Below the pieces are notes generated by a model that did not search any database, was not told the origin of the DNA, and was given only the letters and a program-made list of their open reading frames with translations. Source: Kribbella voronezhensis (lineage in GTDB: Bacteria; Actinomycetota; Actinomycetes; Propionibacteriales; Kribbellaceae). Taken from it: 64,000 nucleotides of DNA. How positions within the stretch are numbered: position 1 is the first letter of the stretch; each line of letters begins with the position of its first letter. The position numbers and the translations under genes are program-made. Location of the stretch: NCBI RefSeq assembly GCF_004365175.1, contig NZ_SOCE01000001.1, positions 1,165,154 to 1,229,153 on the forward strand, read 5' to 3'. Below, piece after piece: positions 1 through 11,428 of the stretch.

Positions 1-2257
1 CGAGTTTGGCGCCGGTGGATTGGATGAAGGCAGGGTCCTGTTGAGCGGAACCGTGGTGCGGGACCTTGAGCACGTCGGCTCGAAGGTCGACTCCAGTGGC
101 GAGGACAGCTCGCTGGGATTCTGGTTCCAGGTCGCCGGTGAGGAAGAGGCGCAGGCCGGCGACCTCGACCATCATGGCGATGCTCGCGTTGTTCTCCGGT
201 GAACCTTCGTCGGTGGAAGTCGCAGAGGATCTGCCTGGCTGGGGCACTGCGGGAACTCGCGCCGGCCAGAAGGTGGTCCAGCTGACTGGGCCGATCGTGC
301 GTTGTTCATGAAAGGCAACGGTTCGGAGCGGTATCCGATGCAACTCAGCCAGTTCGGCGACGCGCCTGTACTCGGCAGCGGGCGACGAATACGGCGTCAC
401 CTCGATCTCATCCACCTGCCTGCCACGCAGTACGCCGGCCAGTCCGCCGACGTGATCGGCGTGGAAGTGGGTGAAGACGAGCACCGGCACGCGAGTCACC
501 TGCAACTCTCGCAGACAGCGGTCCATCGCTGCAGGGTCTGGCCCGGTGTCCACCACAACGGCGACGCCGGCACCAACTCGCAGTACTAGTCCATCGCCTT
601 GGCCCACATCGCAAGCAACGAGGAGCCAGCCGTTCGGCGGCCAGGTGAGTGAACCGACGGGACGTAGTACGAGCACGGCGACCAGTACTACGGCGAGCAC
701 GACAGCGATCGGCTTCGCCAGGATGCGGTGGAGGCCGATGATCAGGGCGAGGCAGAGCAGGGTGAGTACGCCGACGCCGATCACCGTGGCGGGCCAAGCG
801 CTTGCGGCGCCGGGAAGGTTCGCTCCTCGCTGGGCGACGAGGATGATCCAGCGAGCCGGCCAGCCCGCGAGCCAACCGGTCAGGCGAGCCAGATCCGCGC
901 TGAGCAAGGCAATACCGGCCGTACCGAATCCGATGATCGTGGCCGGGCTGACTGCTGGGCCGGCGAGCAGGTTCGCCGCTACGGCGATCAACGAGACCTG
1001 GCCTGACAACCAGGCGACCACCGGAGTACAGGCGATCTGTGCGGCGAGAGGGCAGGCGATTGCTTCCGCCAGACGCACGGGCATCCATTTCGCGAGCGCG
1101 TCACGCCAATCCGGGCCGAGCAGAACGATGCCGGCGGTGGCCAGTGCCGAGAGGGCGAACCCGGCAGACCTTGCCAGTGACGTGTCGAGCAACAACAAGA
1201 TGAATACGGCGACCGAGAGAGTCCGCACCGCTCGCCGACGGCCTCCGTTGCCGGTCATTGCTGCCAGGGCGACCAGTCCCATCACGGCGGCACGGAGCAC
1301 GCTTGGTTGCGGGCGAGCGAGTACGACGAACACGACCACCATCGCCAGGCCGACGACGTTCAGGCCGCGGGCACGGATGCCGAGCAACCTGGCCAGCGGC
1401 AGCACGAACGCGAGCAGCAGGGTCAGGTTCGTTCCTGAGACCGCTGACAGGTGGGTCAGGCCGGTGACTTTGAAGTCGTCGGACAGGTCGGCGGGGAGGC
1501 CGGACTCGTCGCCCATCACCAGGGCGGGGACCAGGCCGCGGACTGCCTCCGGCTGACCGGAGACTGCTTGCCGCAGCCCGGCTCGCACTCGTTCCGCGGC
1601 TCTCAGCCACCAGGCTGGTTCGTCCAGGATCTTCGGGGCCGCGCGTGCTGAGAGCATTGCGGCGACGTCGGAACCGGACTCGACCGGCGCCAACCTCCCG
1701 CCGGCTTCGAGGTGTTGGCCGAAACGGACCTCCTTCCAGCGGGCGGGGCCGACTACCAGCACCGGCGTATTCACTCGGGTGGTCTGCCCCCTACCGGTCA
1801 CCTCCTCGATCGTTGCTCTGACGACGACGTACGGCGGTCGTCGTCTGCTGGTGCTGGTCCGAACGGCTGGGTCGCCGTCGATCTTCAAGCGCACCTTCAC
1901 TGCGGCTTCGGTGGAGGCGAGTTCACGCACGGGACCGGCGCGGAGGCTCTGCGCTTGCAGGGCGGACGCGAATGCCATGCCCGCCACGACGACGGTCACG
2001 CCGGCCGCCGTCACCACCCTGGGTCTGCGACGGAATCCGATGAACAGCACACAGGCAAGCAGGAGCGCAATCGCACCGGCCAGAACACCAGCAGCCGGCC
2101 GCTGACCGATCAGGATCACAGCCGTTAGCCACCCACCCGCCGCCGGCCCCAGCAACCGCAGATCCAGCAACCCCTCCCCCGACATCTCAGCCGCCGACGT
2201 GGTCCCCTCGCCGGAGGTGGCCTCGGGTGTGGGGCTCGGGTGGTCAGACGTGGACAT
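1..2257 (-). CDS. comEC: ComEC/Rec2 family DNA-uptake channel protein (3' end beyond window)
   Basis: Integral membrane channel that brings single-stranded transforming DNA into the cytoplasm. Reading the minus strand from the ATG at 2257 gives an uninterrupted frame to the window edge. It has N-terminal hydrophobic segments, then the ComEC-family motif LTHLSAVSGTNL (about 1420-1480), then a C-terminal metallo-beta-lactamase-like part with DVGQGDG, THFHADHVGG (near 430-480) and LKVPHHGS (near 50-70). The start overlaps the comEA stop by 14 bp, so the two are co-transcribed and probably translationally coupled. The C-terminus is cut off by the window. Family assignment is secure; that this organism is naturally competent is not shown. 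Confidence 0.93.
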   Translation of the reverse strand, partial: MSTSDHPSPTPEATSGEGTTSAAEMSGEGLLDLRLLGPAAGGWLTAVILIGQRPAAGVLAGAIALLLACVLFIGFRRRPRVVTAAGVTVVVAGMAFASALQAQSLRAGPVRELASTEAAVKVRLKIDGDPAVRTSTSRRRPPYVVVRATIEEVTGRGQTTRVNTPVLVVGPARWKEVRFGQHLEAGGRLAPVESGSDVAAMLSARAAPKILDEPAWWLRAAERVRAGLRQAVSGQPEAVRGLVPALVMGDESGLPADLSDDFKVTGLTHLSAVSGTNLTLLLAFVLPLARLLGIRARGLNVVGLAMVVVFVVLARPQPSVLRAAVMGLVALAAMTGNGGRRRAVRTLSVAVFILLLLDTSLARSAGFALSALATAGIVLLGPDWRDALAKWMPVRLAEAIACPLAAQIACTPVVAWLSGQVSLIAVAANLLAGPAVSPATIIGFGTAGIALLSADLARLTGWLAGWPARWIILVAQRGANLPGAASAWPATVIGVGVLTLLCLALIIGLHRILAKPIAVVLAVVLVAVLVLRPVGSLTWPPNGWLLVACDVGQGDGLVLRVGAGVAVVVDTGPDPAAMDRCLRELQVTRVPVLVFTHFHADHVGGLAGVLRGRQVDEIEVTPYSSPAAEYRRVAELAELHRIPLRTVAFHEQRTIGPVSWTTFWPARVPAVPQPGRSSATSTDEGSPENNASIAMMVEVAGLRLFLTGDLEPESQRAVLATGVDLRADVLKVPHHGSAQQDPAFIQSTGAKL

Positions 2258-3080
2258 GGGGTTTCAGGGATTCGAACTTTTTCTCGCCTACGCCGGTGAC
2301 CTCCTGGAGCTCGTCGACTGTGGTGAAGCGGCCGTGTTCGGTCCGCCAGTCGAGGATTCGCTGGGCCAGGACCGGGCCGACGCCGGGGAGGGATTCCAGC
2401 TCGGCGAGGGTTGCCTTGTTGAGATCCACTGGCGTCGCGGTGGGGTTGGTGGAGGACGTGCCGGGGCCAGGAGTTGCGGCTGGTGGGGCGCCCGGGAGGC
2501 CGACGAGGATCTGCTCTCCGTCGGAGACCTGACGGGCGAGGTTGAGGTTGGTCAGGTCGACGCCGGGCAGGGCTCCGCCCGCGAGCACCAGCACGTCGGC
2601 TACTCGGGAGCCAGTGGTGGCGCGGACCAGGCCGGGCCGGCGGACCTTTCCTGCCACGTCGACGACGACTTCCTGTGGCGACGGTGACGTGCCGGGTGAG
2701 CCTGAGGTCGAGGATTGAGGAACGACGGAGCCCGAGGTCGACGGTTGGGCGACGGGCGATCCGCCGATGGCTGACGGCGCTGACGGATGGGCGTCGGGGA
2801 TGACCTCGGGTCGGCTGTGGAAGACCGACCAGGCCGCCCAGGCGAGTCCGAGCACCAGGATGACGGTGAGCACCGCGATGTGTCGCGGGGCCAGCGTCCA
2901 GTTGCTTGCGCGGAGTCGATCGGGAACCACTGTCTCGGGAATCCATCCACCTCGCACCTCCTCATCACTCCCCAGTTGCTCGTCGCGTCGCACCGCTCCT
3001 GGCGCAGCCGCGTGCAGCCGGGCGAGCGCGCGGCGGCGCCCGTCCGGATCGGGCGCTGGGGTTCGGCGTCTGACCTTCAC
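2244..3080 (-). CDS. comEA: ComEA family DNA-binding competence protein
   Basis: Membrane-anchored protein that binds incoming double-stranded DNA and hands it to ComEC. The 278-residue product has a charged N-terminus, one transmembrane segment (about 67-87), a Ser/Thr/Pro-rich linker, an SLBB-like domain (about 137-195, VVDVAGKVRRPG) and a C-terminal pair of helix-hairpin-helix motifs (about 216-278, LPGVGPVLAQRI and VTGVGEKK). This is the standard Gram-positive ComEA layout. It is the first gene of a two-gene unit with comEC. The exact start is uncertain, but the conserved part lies well inside. Confidence 0.93.
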   Translation of the reverse strand: MKVRRRTPAPDPDGRRRALARLHAAAPGAVRRDEQLGSDEEVRGGWIPETVVPDRLRASNWTLAPRHIAVLTVILVLGLAWAAWSVFHSRPEVIPDAHPSAPSAIGGSPVAQPSTSGSVVPQSSTSGSPGTSPSPQEVVVDVAGKVRRPGLVRATTGSRVADVLVLAGGALPGVDLTNLNLARQVSDGEQILVGLPGAPPAATPGPGTSSTNPTATPVDLNKATLAELESLPGVGPVLAQRILDWRTEHGRFTTVDELQEVTGVGEKKFESLKPHVHV

Positions 3081-3225
3081 GCCAGAGAAGGTACGAGCGT
3101 TGGAGCCGCCGGCCAGAACCAGTTCCAGGCCTGTGGAAACCGCTGCTCAAGAGGAGCGGTCTGGCGGGGGTGTCGGCGCAGGGTGAAGCGGACGCGGGGC
3201 TGGGTGAGCGGCGCCGCGGCTCGGG

Positions 3226-4068
3226 TTAGTAAGGCGCTACAACTACGGCGAGCATGCCGGGGCCGACATGGGCACCGATCACGGCGCCTACCTCGCGGAG
3301 GACGATCTCGTCGGCTTGCGGCAGGCGCTCGGCCAGGCCGTCGGCGAGGGTCTGGGCCTTGTCGAGGTTGGCGAGGTGGTGGACCGCGAGCTGGACCGGA
3401 CCGTCCCCGGCGCGCTGGACGGCAATGTCGGCGAGGCGGGCGATCGCGCGACTCGACGTACGGACTTTTTCGAGGGGGACGATTCGGCCGCCGCTGATGG
3501 TCAGGAGCGGCTTGACGGCGAGCGCCGTGCCGAGCAGGGCCTGGGCGGCGCCGATCCGGCCGCCACGGCGCAGGTACTCGAGGGTGTCGACGTAGAAGTA
3601 GGACGACACGGCCGACATTCGAGCCCGCGCGGCTGCCTCGACACCTGCCTGGTCAGCGCCGCCGGCAGCGGCTGTCGCAGCCGCGAGCACGGGGAAACCG
3701 AGCCCCATCCCGAGGGAGCGCGAGTCGACCACCCGGACCGGGATCGGTGACTCCTTGGCTCCGATCATCGCTGCCTCGAACGTGCCGGACATGTCGCCGG
3801 ACAGGTGGATCGAGACGATGGACTCGGCACCGGCGGCGGCACACGACGCGTAGGTGTCGGCGAACGACTGCGGAGCCGGCCGACTGGTGGAAACGGGCGT
3901 GAACGTCTTCAGCGCCTCCGCGACGGCGTCCGCGCTGGTGGCACCGTCGTCGTACGACGTGCCGCCGATCACCACCTGCAGCGGTACGACGGTCAGCGGG
4001 AGCCGGAGCACCTCGTGCGCCGACAGACCCGCGGTGGAGTCGGTGACGACGTGCACGCGGGCAGACAT
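3226..4068 (-). CDS. DegV family fatty-acid-binding protein
   Basis: DegV proteins (FakB type) bind a fatty acid in a two-domain fold, and in Firmicutes present it to the FakA kinase. The 280-residue product is full length for the family. It has the N-terminal TDSTAGLS motif (about 9-16), the HLSGDMSGTFEAA loop near residue 103, DSRSLGMGLGF near 137, and the C-terminal HVGPGMLAVV motif. It is a single gene transcribed with comEA/comEC, 145 bp upstream of comEA. No FakA kinase gene is visible here. Confidence 0.92.
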   Translation of the reverse strand: MSARVHVVTDSTAGLSAHEVLRLPLTVVPLQVVIGGTSYDDGATSADAVAEALKTFTPVSTSRPAPQSFADTYASCAAAGAESIVSIHLSGDMSGTFEAAMIGAKESPIPVRVVDSRSLGMGLGFPVLAAATAAAGGADQAGVEAAARARMSAVSSYFYVDTLEYLRRGGRIGAAQALLGTALAVKPLLTISGGRIVPLEKVRTSSRAIARLADIAVQRAGDGPVQLAVHHLANLDKAQTLADGLAERLPQADEIVLREVGAVIGAHVGPGMLAVVVAPY

Positions 4069-4120
4069 GCAGCGAGGTTACCGGACAGTTTCGTCGGCGC
4101 CTGGTGTCAGACTGCCAGGC

Positions 4121-4642
4121 ATGTTGGACAGCCCCGAGGAAATCGCCGCGCTGCAGCGGCTACTGGATGCGGCTTACGAGGGCTCGACCGAGCATCTCCG
4201 CAACATCATCACCGACCCGCGCCGGCTCGACGCACAGAATCTGGTCGACCTGCTGACCGGGATGCGCACGCTCAACCTGGCCACCGTGACGGCCCACGAC
4301 GAGCCCCGGATCAGTGCCGTCGACGGGCACTTCCTGCATACCCGATGGGTCTTCACGACCTCCGGCACGGCGGCGAAGGCGCGCCACCTGCGAGCCAGAC
4401 CGGCCGCGAGCATCTCGTACGTCGACGGCGAGCGGATCGGCGTCTTCAGCCACGGCCAGGTGGAGTTCCTCACCACCGAGCACCCCGACTTCGGCGAGAT
4501 CGAGGCGCATCTGACCAAGCACTACGGGAGCTCACCGAGCAGCTGGGGTCCCGAGATCGTCTACTGCCGCCTGCAACCCACCTGGATGGTCGGTTACGCC
4601 TTCGACAAGGCAGCGCTGCTCGACGAGAAAACGGCGCGGTGA
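4121..4642 (+). CDS. Pyridoxamine 5'-phosphate oxidase-fold protein
   Basis: Likely flavin- or F420-binding split-barrel protein of 173 residues. The start is the ATG at 4121 (MLDSPEEIAALQ); reading further upstream would run into the divergent degV gene. The barrel begins around residue 50 (MRTLNLATVTAHDEPRISAVDGHF) and contains the KARHLRARPAASISY strand typical of PNPOx-like proteins. The first 45 residues form a helical extension. The substrate cannot be read from the sequence. It diverges from degV with only 52 bp between the starts. Confidence 0.8.
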   Translation: MLDSPEEIAALQRLLDAAYEGSTEHLRNIITDPRRLDAQNLVDLLTGMRTLNLATVTAHDEPRISAVDGHFLHTRWVFTTSGTAAKARHLRARPAASISYVDGERIGVFSHGQVEFLTTEHPDFGEIEAHLTKHYGSSPSSWGPEIVYCRLQPTWMVGYAFDKAALLDEKTAR

Positions 4643-5232
4643 GGCGGAGGCCAACCCCTCCCGCTGGCCTCCACCTCACCGATAGAGCTGGCTCCCCCTC
4701 GGTGTCAGCTCTTCAACGCCTGGTACCGGCTGTGCGGCGAACCGTCCCCTGTGCGGTTCACCGCGAATAACCCCGGGAGACCCCAGCGGCCGACCCACCG
4801 GTGGGTGACCAAACCCACCGGCTTTCCCGTATCGGCCGGGTCAGCACTCGTCCCCTGTGTCGTGTGCCTGACCGCTGCTGGGACCTCACCCCGGGTCCGG
4901 TGCCCTGACGGCGCACGGCACCCGGTTTGTCGTAGAACAGACCCGCACGCTGCAGCACTCCGGAGCCCTCGCCAACCGGTCGGCGCCCCCACCGTCCGGC
5001 CGTCGGATGTACTCCGCGTCGCCTGCTCCAGGTGTTCGAGCCGAACCGGCAGTCCGGTGGACTGTGCTTGCCTCGTCACAGCCACCACCCCGTTTCTCTG
5101 CCGTCAGCCCGAACCCGGTCTCGGATCTCTGTCTCGTGGACCCTGTCCTACGGCTGTAATTCTTGTGTCGGGCCGCATGTCAGGACGAGGCAGAAGTACC
5201 GGCAGTTCCCCGGCAGCTTGGCCGGATCCGCG
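4643..5232. other. 590-bp intergenic region with several inverted repeats
   Basis: No convincing coding frame on either strand; the open frames here have no SD, no domain and proline/arginine-rich composition typical of chance frames in GC-rich DNA. Visible inverted repeats: 4685-4711 (GAGCTG...CAGCTC), 4734-4764 (11-bp arms with one mismatch and a 9-nt loop) and 4793-4806 (ACCCACCGGTGGGT). The first could end transcription of the PNPOx-like gene. The region could hold a structured RNA, but it lacks the RNase P RNA and tmRNA signatures I looked for. Confidence 0.4.
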
Positions 5233-7794
5233 TCAGGAAAGCGCAGTCAGTACGTCGTCCGCCAAGCGCTGGACGGACTCGGCAGGGTCCGGCTCGGGCC
5301 AGCCGGAAGCCTCCGTGGCGCGGGCACACGACTCCTGCAGCACTCCCCAGGCAGTCGGCAGCATGGGCGGGTCCATCGTGCGCTGCCAAGCCAGTAGCTG
5401 CCCGCAGAGCCGGTCAGCCTGCTCGTGCTGACCCAGCGCGTGCAGCACGGCTACAGCTTCGGGCAGCACGTCCAGCAGGTACACGACCCGCCCCTCGGCC
5501 AACAGACGGCTTACAGCGTCTCGGATGGACAGGCGAGCCTGTTCGAAGTCCTGGCCCTGCCGGGCCAGCCTGCTGCGGTACAGCATCACAAGGTAGTCGA
5601 AGTAGCCCCGGTGACCGCGAATGTCCGCGTCGGCCTCGTCCAGCAAGGCCTGAGCCTGGTCGTACTTGCCGGCCTGGAACTCCACCATGGCCAGGCAGCC
5701 CGCCACCTTGGTCCGGTCCGGGTCGTCCGAGGCCTGACTGTCCCTGGCCAGCTCCGCCCAGCGACGCGCCTCGTCCAGGTTGCCGAGCTCCAGCTCCACC
5801 CGGCTCAAGGCCATGTAGGCGATCTCGTCCGGATAGACCCCGGGGTTCGACAGAGCGGCAGCCCAGGCGAGCAGTAGCTCCTTGGCCTCGGGGAGCCGTC
5901 CCCAGCGAGCCAGGGCGAGCCCACAGATCGCCTGCACGGTCGCGGACCGCTGTGCGTCGCCGTGCCCCCGGGCGTCGTCCACCAGCGCCGGTATCTCGGC
6001 CAGGCTCACAGTGTCGAGCAGCAGCGACCCCGACGACACCCAGCCACCTCTGGCGACGAGACCCATCTCCGACTCCGGCGGCATCAAGGTACGAGCCTCG
6101 CCGTAGTGCCGACGCGCAGCCCGGACGTCCCCAGTGAGACTCGACAGCCGACCGGCGATCGCCAACAGCCGGCCGCTCGTCTCCTTGTCGGCCACGTTCT
6201 CCGCCGCGGCGCTGGCCCACTGGATCCCGCTCTGCGCCACACTCGCCTGGTACTGCCAGGCGATCCGGAAGCCGAGCACGATCCGCGCGGCGGTGTCCCA
6301 GTCGCCCAGCTCGGCCGTGCGTTCCAGTGCGACCTCGAAGGTGGCCGAGTTCGCGTTCGCGGCGCGGTACCGGCGATCACGGTCCGGCGAGGACCAGGCC
6401 CCGTCCAGCCCTTCCACGTACGTCGAGCACCAGGCGACCGTGCGATCGCGGAACTCGGTCAGGTCGGAGTCCTGCGACGACAGCCCGGCGTACGCGTGCT
6501 CGCGGATCGTCTCCAGCATCTTGTACCGCGCGCCGTACAGCGCCTCGAACTCGAGCACCGGTTGCAGCAGCGACTTGTCCACCAGCTCGGCCAGCAGCAT
6601 CGGTACGTCGGCGGCGTCGATCGGCGGCCCCGTACAGACACCGACGACCGCGTCGAGAGTGAACGGCGACCCCAGCATCGACGCGCGGTACAGCAACTGG
6701 CGCGCGGGGTCGGAGAGCGCGTCGACGCTCCAGGCGATCGTGTCGGCAAGGGTGCGCTGGTGGGGTGCTCCGAACCGGCGCGGCCCGGACAGCAACCGGA
6801 ACCGGTCGTCCAGTGCGGTCAGGATCGTCTCCACCGACAGCGACCCGGCCCGAGCGGCCGCAAGCTCCAGGGCCAACGGCAACCCGTCCAGCCGCTGGCA
6901 GAGGCGAGCGACGGTGGTGGCGTTCTCCGGCGTCAGCTGGAAGTCCGGCCGCACCCGAGCGGCACGCCGTACGAACATCTCGACGGCAGGGCTCGCGGCG
7001 ATCTCGGCGAAGTCGGTGTCGTTCGCCGGTACGCCGAGCACCTGCACGCGGCGGACGACCTCGTCCGGCAGGCCGAGCGGGATCCGCGAGGTCACCAGTA
7101 CGCCGATGCCGGGGAAGCTGCGCACCATCCGGTTGGCCACAGTCGCGACACCGTCGAGCACGTGCTCGGCGTTGTCCTCCACGATCACCAGATCACCGGG
7201 CTTGCGGCCGGCCAGCACATCGTCGAGATCAGACGTCCCAGGAGCAGTCCCGAACGCGTCGAGGATCGCGGACGGTACTGCGGCGTCGCGCTGAACCGTG
7301 GTCAGGTCGACGACGACAACCGTCGTGTCGGCTCCCGAGAAGCGGTCGGCCGCGGCCAGCGCGAGCTCGGTCTTGCCGACGCCACCCGGACCGACCAGGG
7401 TCACCAGGCGGTTCTGCCGCAGCAGCGCCTCGAGCTCGACCAGTTCGTCCTCACGGCCGACGAGACCGTCCGGGATCGGTCTGGTGCCGCGCCAGCGCAA
7501 CCCGGTCGGAGCCGGAGCGGCCACCGCGATCACCGGCCGGATGGTGGCGTGCCCGGCCGCGGCCAGGAACCTGCCGGCATCGCCGTCGCGCAGACCGAGC
7601 CCCTCGGCGAGCAGCCGGACGGAGTCCTTCCGCGGTCGCGCGACCCGGCCCGCCTCGAGCTCGCGGATCGTGCGCACACTGAGCCCGGCGCGATCGGCCA
7701 GCTCCTCCTGGGAGAACCCTGCCTGGACCCTCAAGTCGAGCAAGAGGTCGGCAAAACCCCGCCGTCCCTCGACCCGGCCATCAGCGTCCGACAA
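5233..7794 (-). CDS. XRE-family HTH / NB-ARC ATPase regulator with TPR-like C-terminus
   Basis: Large transcriptional regulator of 853 residues. An N-terminal XRE helix-turn-helix (about 14-75, AGFSQEELADRAGLSVRTIRELE) is followed by an NB-ARC/STAND NTPase domain with Walker A GPGGVGKT at 135-142 and a Walker-B-like DLVIVEDNAEHV. A winged-helix part follows, then a long helical TPR-like region to the C-terminus. Such proteins act as nucleotide-switched regulators, often of secondary metabolism; the signal and targets are unknown. It is monocistronic. Confidence 0.9.
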   Translation of the reverse strand: MSDADGRVEGRRGFADLLLDLRVQAGFSQEELADRAGLSVRTIRELEAGRVARPRKDSVRLLAEGLGLRDGDAGRFLAAAGHATIRPVIAVAAPAPTGLRWRGTRPIPDGLVGREDELVELEALLRQNRLVTLVGPGGVGKTELALAAADRFSGADTTVVVVDLTTVQRDAAVPSAILDAFGTAPGTSDLDDVLAGRKPGDLVIVEDNAEHVLDGVATVANRMVRSFPGIGVLVTSRIPLGLPDEVVRRVQVLGVPANDTDFAEIAASPAVEMFVRRAARVRPDFQLTPENATTVARLCQRLDGLPLALELAAARAGSLSVETILTALDDRFRLLSGPRRFGAPHQRTLADTIAWSVDALSDPARQLLYRASMLGSPFTLDAVVGVCTGPPIDAADVPMLLAELVDKSLLQPVLEFEALYGARYKMLETIREHAYAGLSSQDSDLTEFRDRTVAWCSTYVEGLDGAWSSPDRDRRYRAANANSATFEVALERTAELGDWDTAARIVLGFRIAWQYQASVAQSGIQWASAAAENVADKETSGRLLAIAGRLSSLTGDVRAARRHYGEARTLMPPESEMGLVARGGWVSSGSLLLDTVSLAEIPALVDDARGHGDAQRSATVQAICGLALARWGRLPEAKELLLAWAAALSNPGVYPDEIAYMALSRVELELGNLDEARRWAELARDSQASDDPDRTKVAGCLAMVEFQAGKYDQAQALLDEADADIRGHRGYFDYLVMLYRSRLARQGQDFEQARLSIRDAVSRLLAEGRVVYLLDVLPEAVAVLHALGQHEQADRLCGQLLAWQRTMDPPMLPTAWGVLQESCARATEASGWPEPDPAESVQRLADDVLTALS

Positions 7795-7979
7795 AGCCCG
7801 TCACCCCTTCAGAGCCTCACACGTCCCTCGCACAACATAGCGTGACAGCTTCTCAGATAACGGACGCACCTGGCGACCGCAGTCCGGGACGGCGTCCCGC
7901 CGAAGGACGGACAAAATGGCCGAATTCGACCGGGCCGGGCGAAAAGAACGGCTTTACTGACGCGGCAAGAATGCCATTG

Positions 7980-8231
7980 TCAGGCCGTCGCGCCGACCGC
8001 CACCGGCTCATTCTGCGGCTCGGTCCGCGGCTCGGTCCGCGGCTCGGCCAAAGAAACCAAAGAAAGCTGGGGCTCGTAGAGGGAAAGCACTCCGGCCCAC
8101 TCCTCGATCCGCGCCCGGGTGACGGCGCGACCGAGCTCGGCGTTCAGGACGCTCCCCGCGCAGATGCCACGGGTCGCACGGACCAGCAGTTCAGTGCTCA
8201 CCGAGAGCCACTGTTCGCGAAGGGTTGCCAT
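7980..8231 (-). CDS. Hypothetical small protein with C-terminal EP-rich repeat
   Basis: An 83-residue product I do not recognise. The first 50 residues look like an ordinary soluble helical protein (LREQWLSVSTELLVRATRGICAGSVLN). The tail is a repeat (RTEPRTEPQNEP) encoded by direct 12-bp GC-rich repeats around 8018-8050. It lies between the XRE/NB-ARC gene and the YjbQ gene on the same strand. Coding status is plausible but not proven. Confidence 0.5.
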   Translation of the reverse strand: MATLREQWLSVSTELLVRATRGICAGSVLNAELGRAVTRARIEEWAGVLSLYEPQLSLVSLAEPRTEPRTEPQNEPVAVGATA

Positions 8232-8347
8232 AGCCAGTATTCAAGCGAAGCTGTGTTTCGCGAACGTAACGTGACAGGCAACATCGCGATAAGTCACCAA
8301 ATACCGCAATTACCGCATTGCCGGTAGTCCAGCAACAGCTTGAACAC

Positions 8348-8767
8348 TCAGCTTGGCAACCAGGACAACCGGACCTGCCGGCGTGGATTGTCCACGTTGG
8401 TGTCGACCAGGCAGATCGACTGCCAGGTCCCGAGCATCATCCGGCCGCCGATCACCGGCACCGTCGCGTACGGCGGGATCAGGGCCGGCAGCACGTGATC
8501 GCGCCCGTGACCCGCTGAGCCGTGCCGGTGCTGCCACTCGAAGTCCTTCGGCAGCAACTGCTCCAGCACCGCCAGCAGGTCCGTATCGCTACCGGCTCCG
8601 GTCTCCAGGACCGCCAGTCCGGCGGTGGCATGCGGCACGAACACGTGCAGCAGCCCGTCGCCCTGGGCCTGGTGGGCCTCAGCGGCGACGAACTGCTCGC
8701 ACCTGCTGGTCAGATCGAAGACGACCTGCTGACTACCGGTACCGATGTCGATCAGCTCGGAACGCAT
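8348..8767 (-). CDS. YjbQ family protein (secondary thiamine-phosphate synthase-like)
   Basis: A 139-residue UPF0047/YjbQ protein; E. coli YjbQ shows weak thiamine-phosphate synthase activity, but the physiological role is unclear. Family motifs are present: VFVPHATAGLAVLETG in the middle and GHGRDHVLPALIPPYATVPVIGG followed by LGTWQSICLVDTN at the end. The start is the ATG at 8767 (MRSELIDIGTGSQQ). The frame is open further upstream, but that stretch overlaps the 3' end of leuS and is not YjbQ-like. It follows leuS with an 11-bp gap, so it may be co-transcribed. Confidence 0.9.
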   Translation of the reverse strand: MRSELIDIGTGSQQVVFDLTSRCEQFVAAEAHQAQGDGLLHVFVPHATAGLAVLETGAGSDTDLLAVLEQLLPKDFEWQHRHGSAGHGRDHVLPALIPPYATVPVIGGRMMLGTWQSICLVDTNVDNPRRQVRLSWLPS

Positions 8768-8778
8768 ACGGCAGCGTC

Positions 8779-11268
<2,490 letters not shown>

Positions 11269-11327
11269 CGTCGTACTCCTGCGTCTTGAGATGTCATGGG
11301 AACCCTGCCAGAAAGTGCTGATAAATG

Positions 11328-11351
11328 AAAAAACCCCTCACACAGGAGGGG
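11328..11351 (-). terminator. Intrinsic terminator (attenuator) in the leuS leader
   Basis: On the minus strand CCCCTC pairs with GAGGGG around a 6-nt loop and is followed directly by six T residues (11333-11328). It sits between the leader peptide (11396-11422) and the leuS start (11268), so it ends transcription before leuS unless read through. Confidence 0.88.
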
Positions 11352-11354
11352 ACG

Positions 11355-11395
11355 CCGTACTGACCGGCGCAGAAGGCGCCTGATTGCCAGTACGG
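11355..11395 (-). promoter_or_regulatory. Stem-loop between leader peptide and attenuator
   Basis: CCGTACTG (11395-11388 on the minus strand) pairs perfectly with CAGTACGG (11362-11355), and an inner stem pairs GGCGC with GCGCC. The 5' arm begins directly after the leader-peptide stop codon, so a ribosome sitting at that stop would cover it. It ends 3 nt before the terminator stem and does not overlap it, so how it affects termination is not obvious. Confidence 0.7.
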
Positions 11396-11422
11396 CTAGC
11401 TAAGGAGCAGGGTCACTCGCAT
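11396..11422 (-). CDS. Leucine leader peptide MRVTLLLS
   Basis: An 8-codon reading frame ATG-CGA-GTG-ACC-CTG-CTC-CTT-AGC-TAG with three consecutive leucine codons, placed about 130 bp upstream of leuS on the same strand and followed by a stem-loop and an intrinsic terminator. This is the layout of ribosome-mediated attenuation: slow decoding of Leu codons when charged tRNA-Leu is scarce would change downstream RNA folding. There is no SD; a -10-like TAATCT ends 6 nt before the ATG, so the peptide is probably translated from a leaderless transcript. Confidence 0.8.
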   Translation of the reverse strand: MRVTLLLS

Positions 11423-11428
11423 ACGCCC

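Noticed and set aside
408-1610. Several open frames on both strands inside comEC
   Set aside because: They are shadows of the comEC frame: Arg/Ser/Pro-rich, without SD or domain motifs, while the comEC frame carries DVGQGDG, THFHADHVGG and LTHLSAVSGTNL.
4705-5431. Open frames on both strands in the gap after the PNPOx-like gene
   Set aside because: No SD, composition typical of chance frames in GC-rich DNA, and they overlap the inverted repeats without any recognisable domain.
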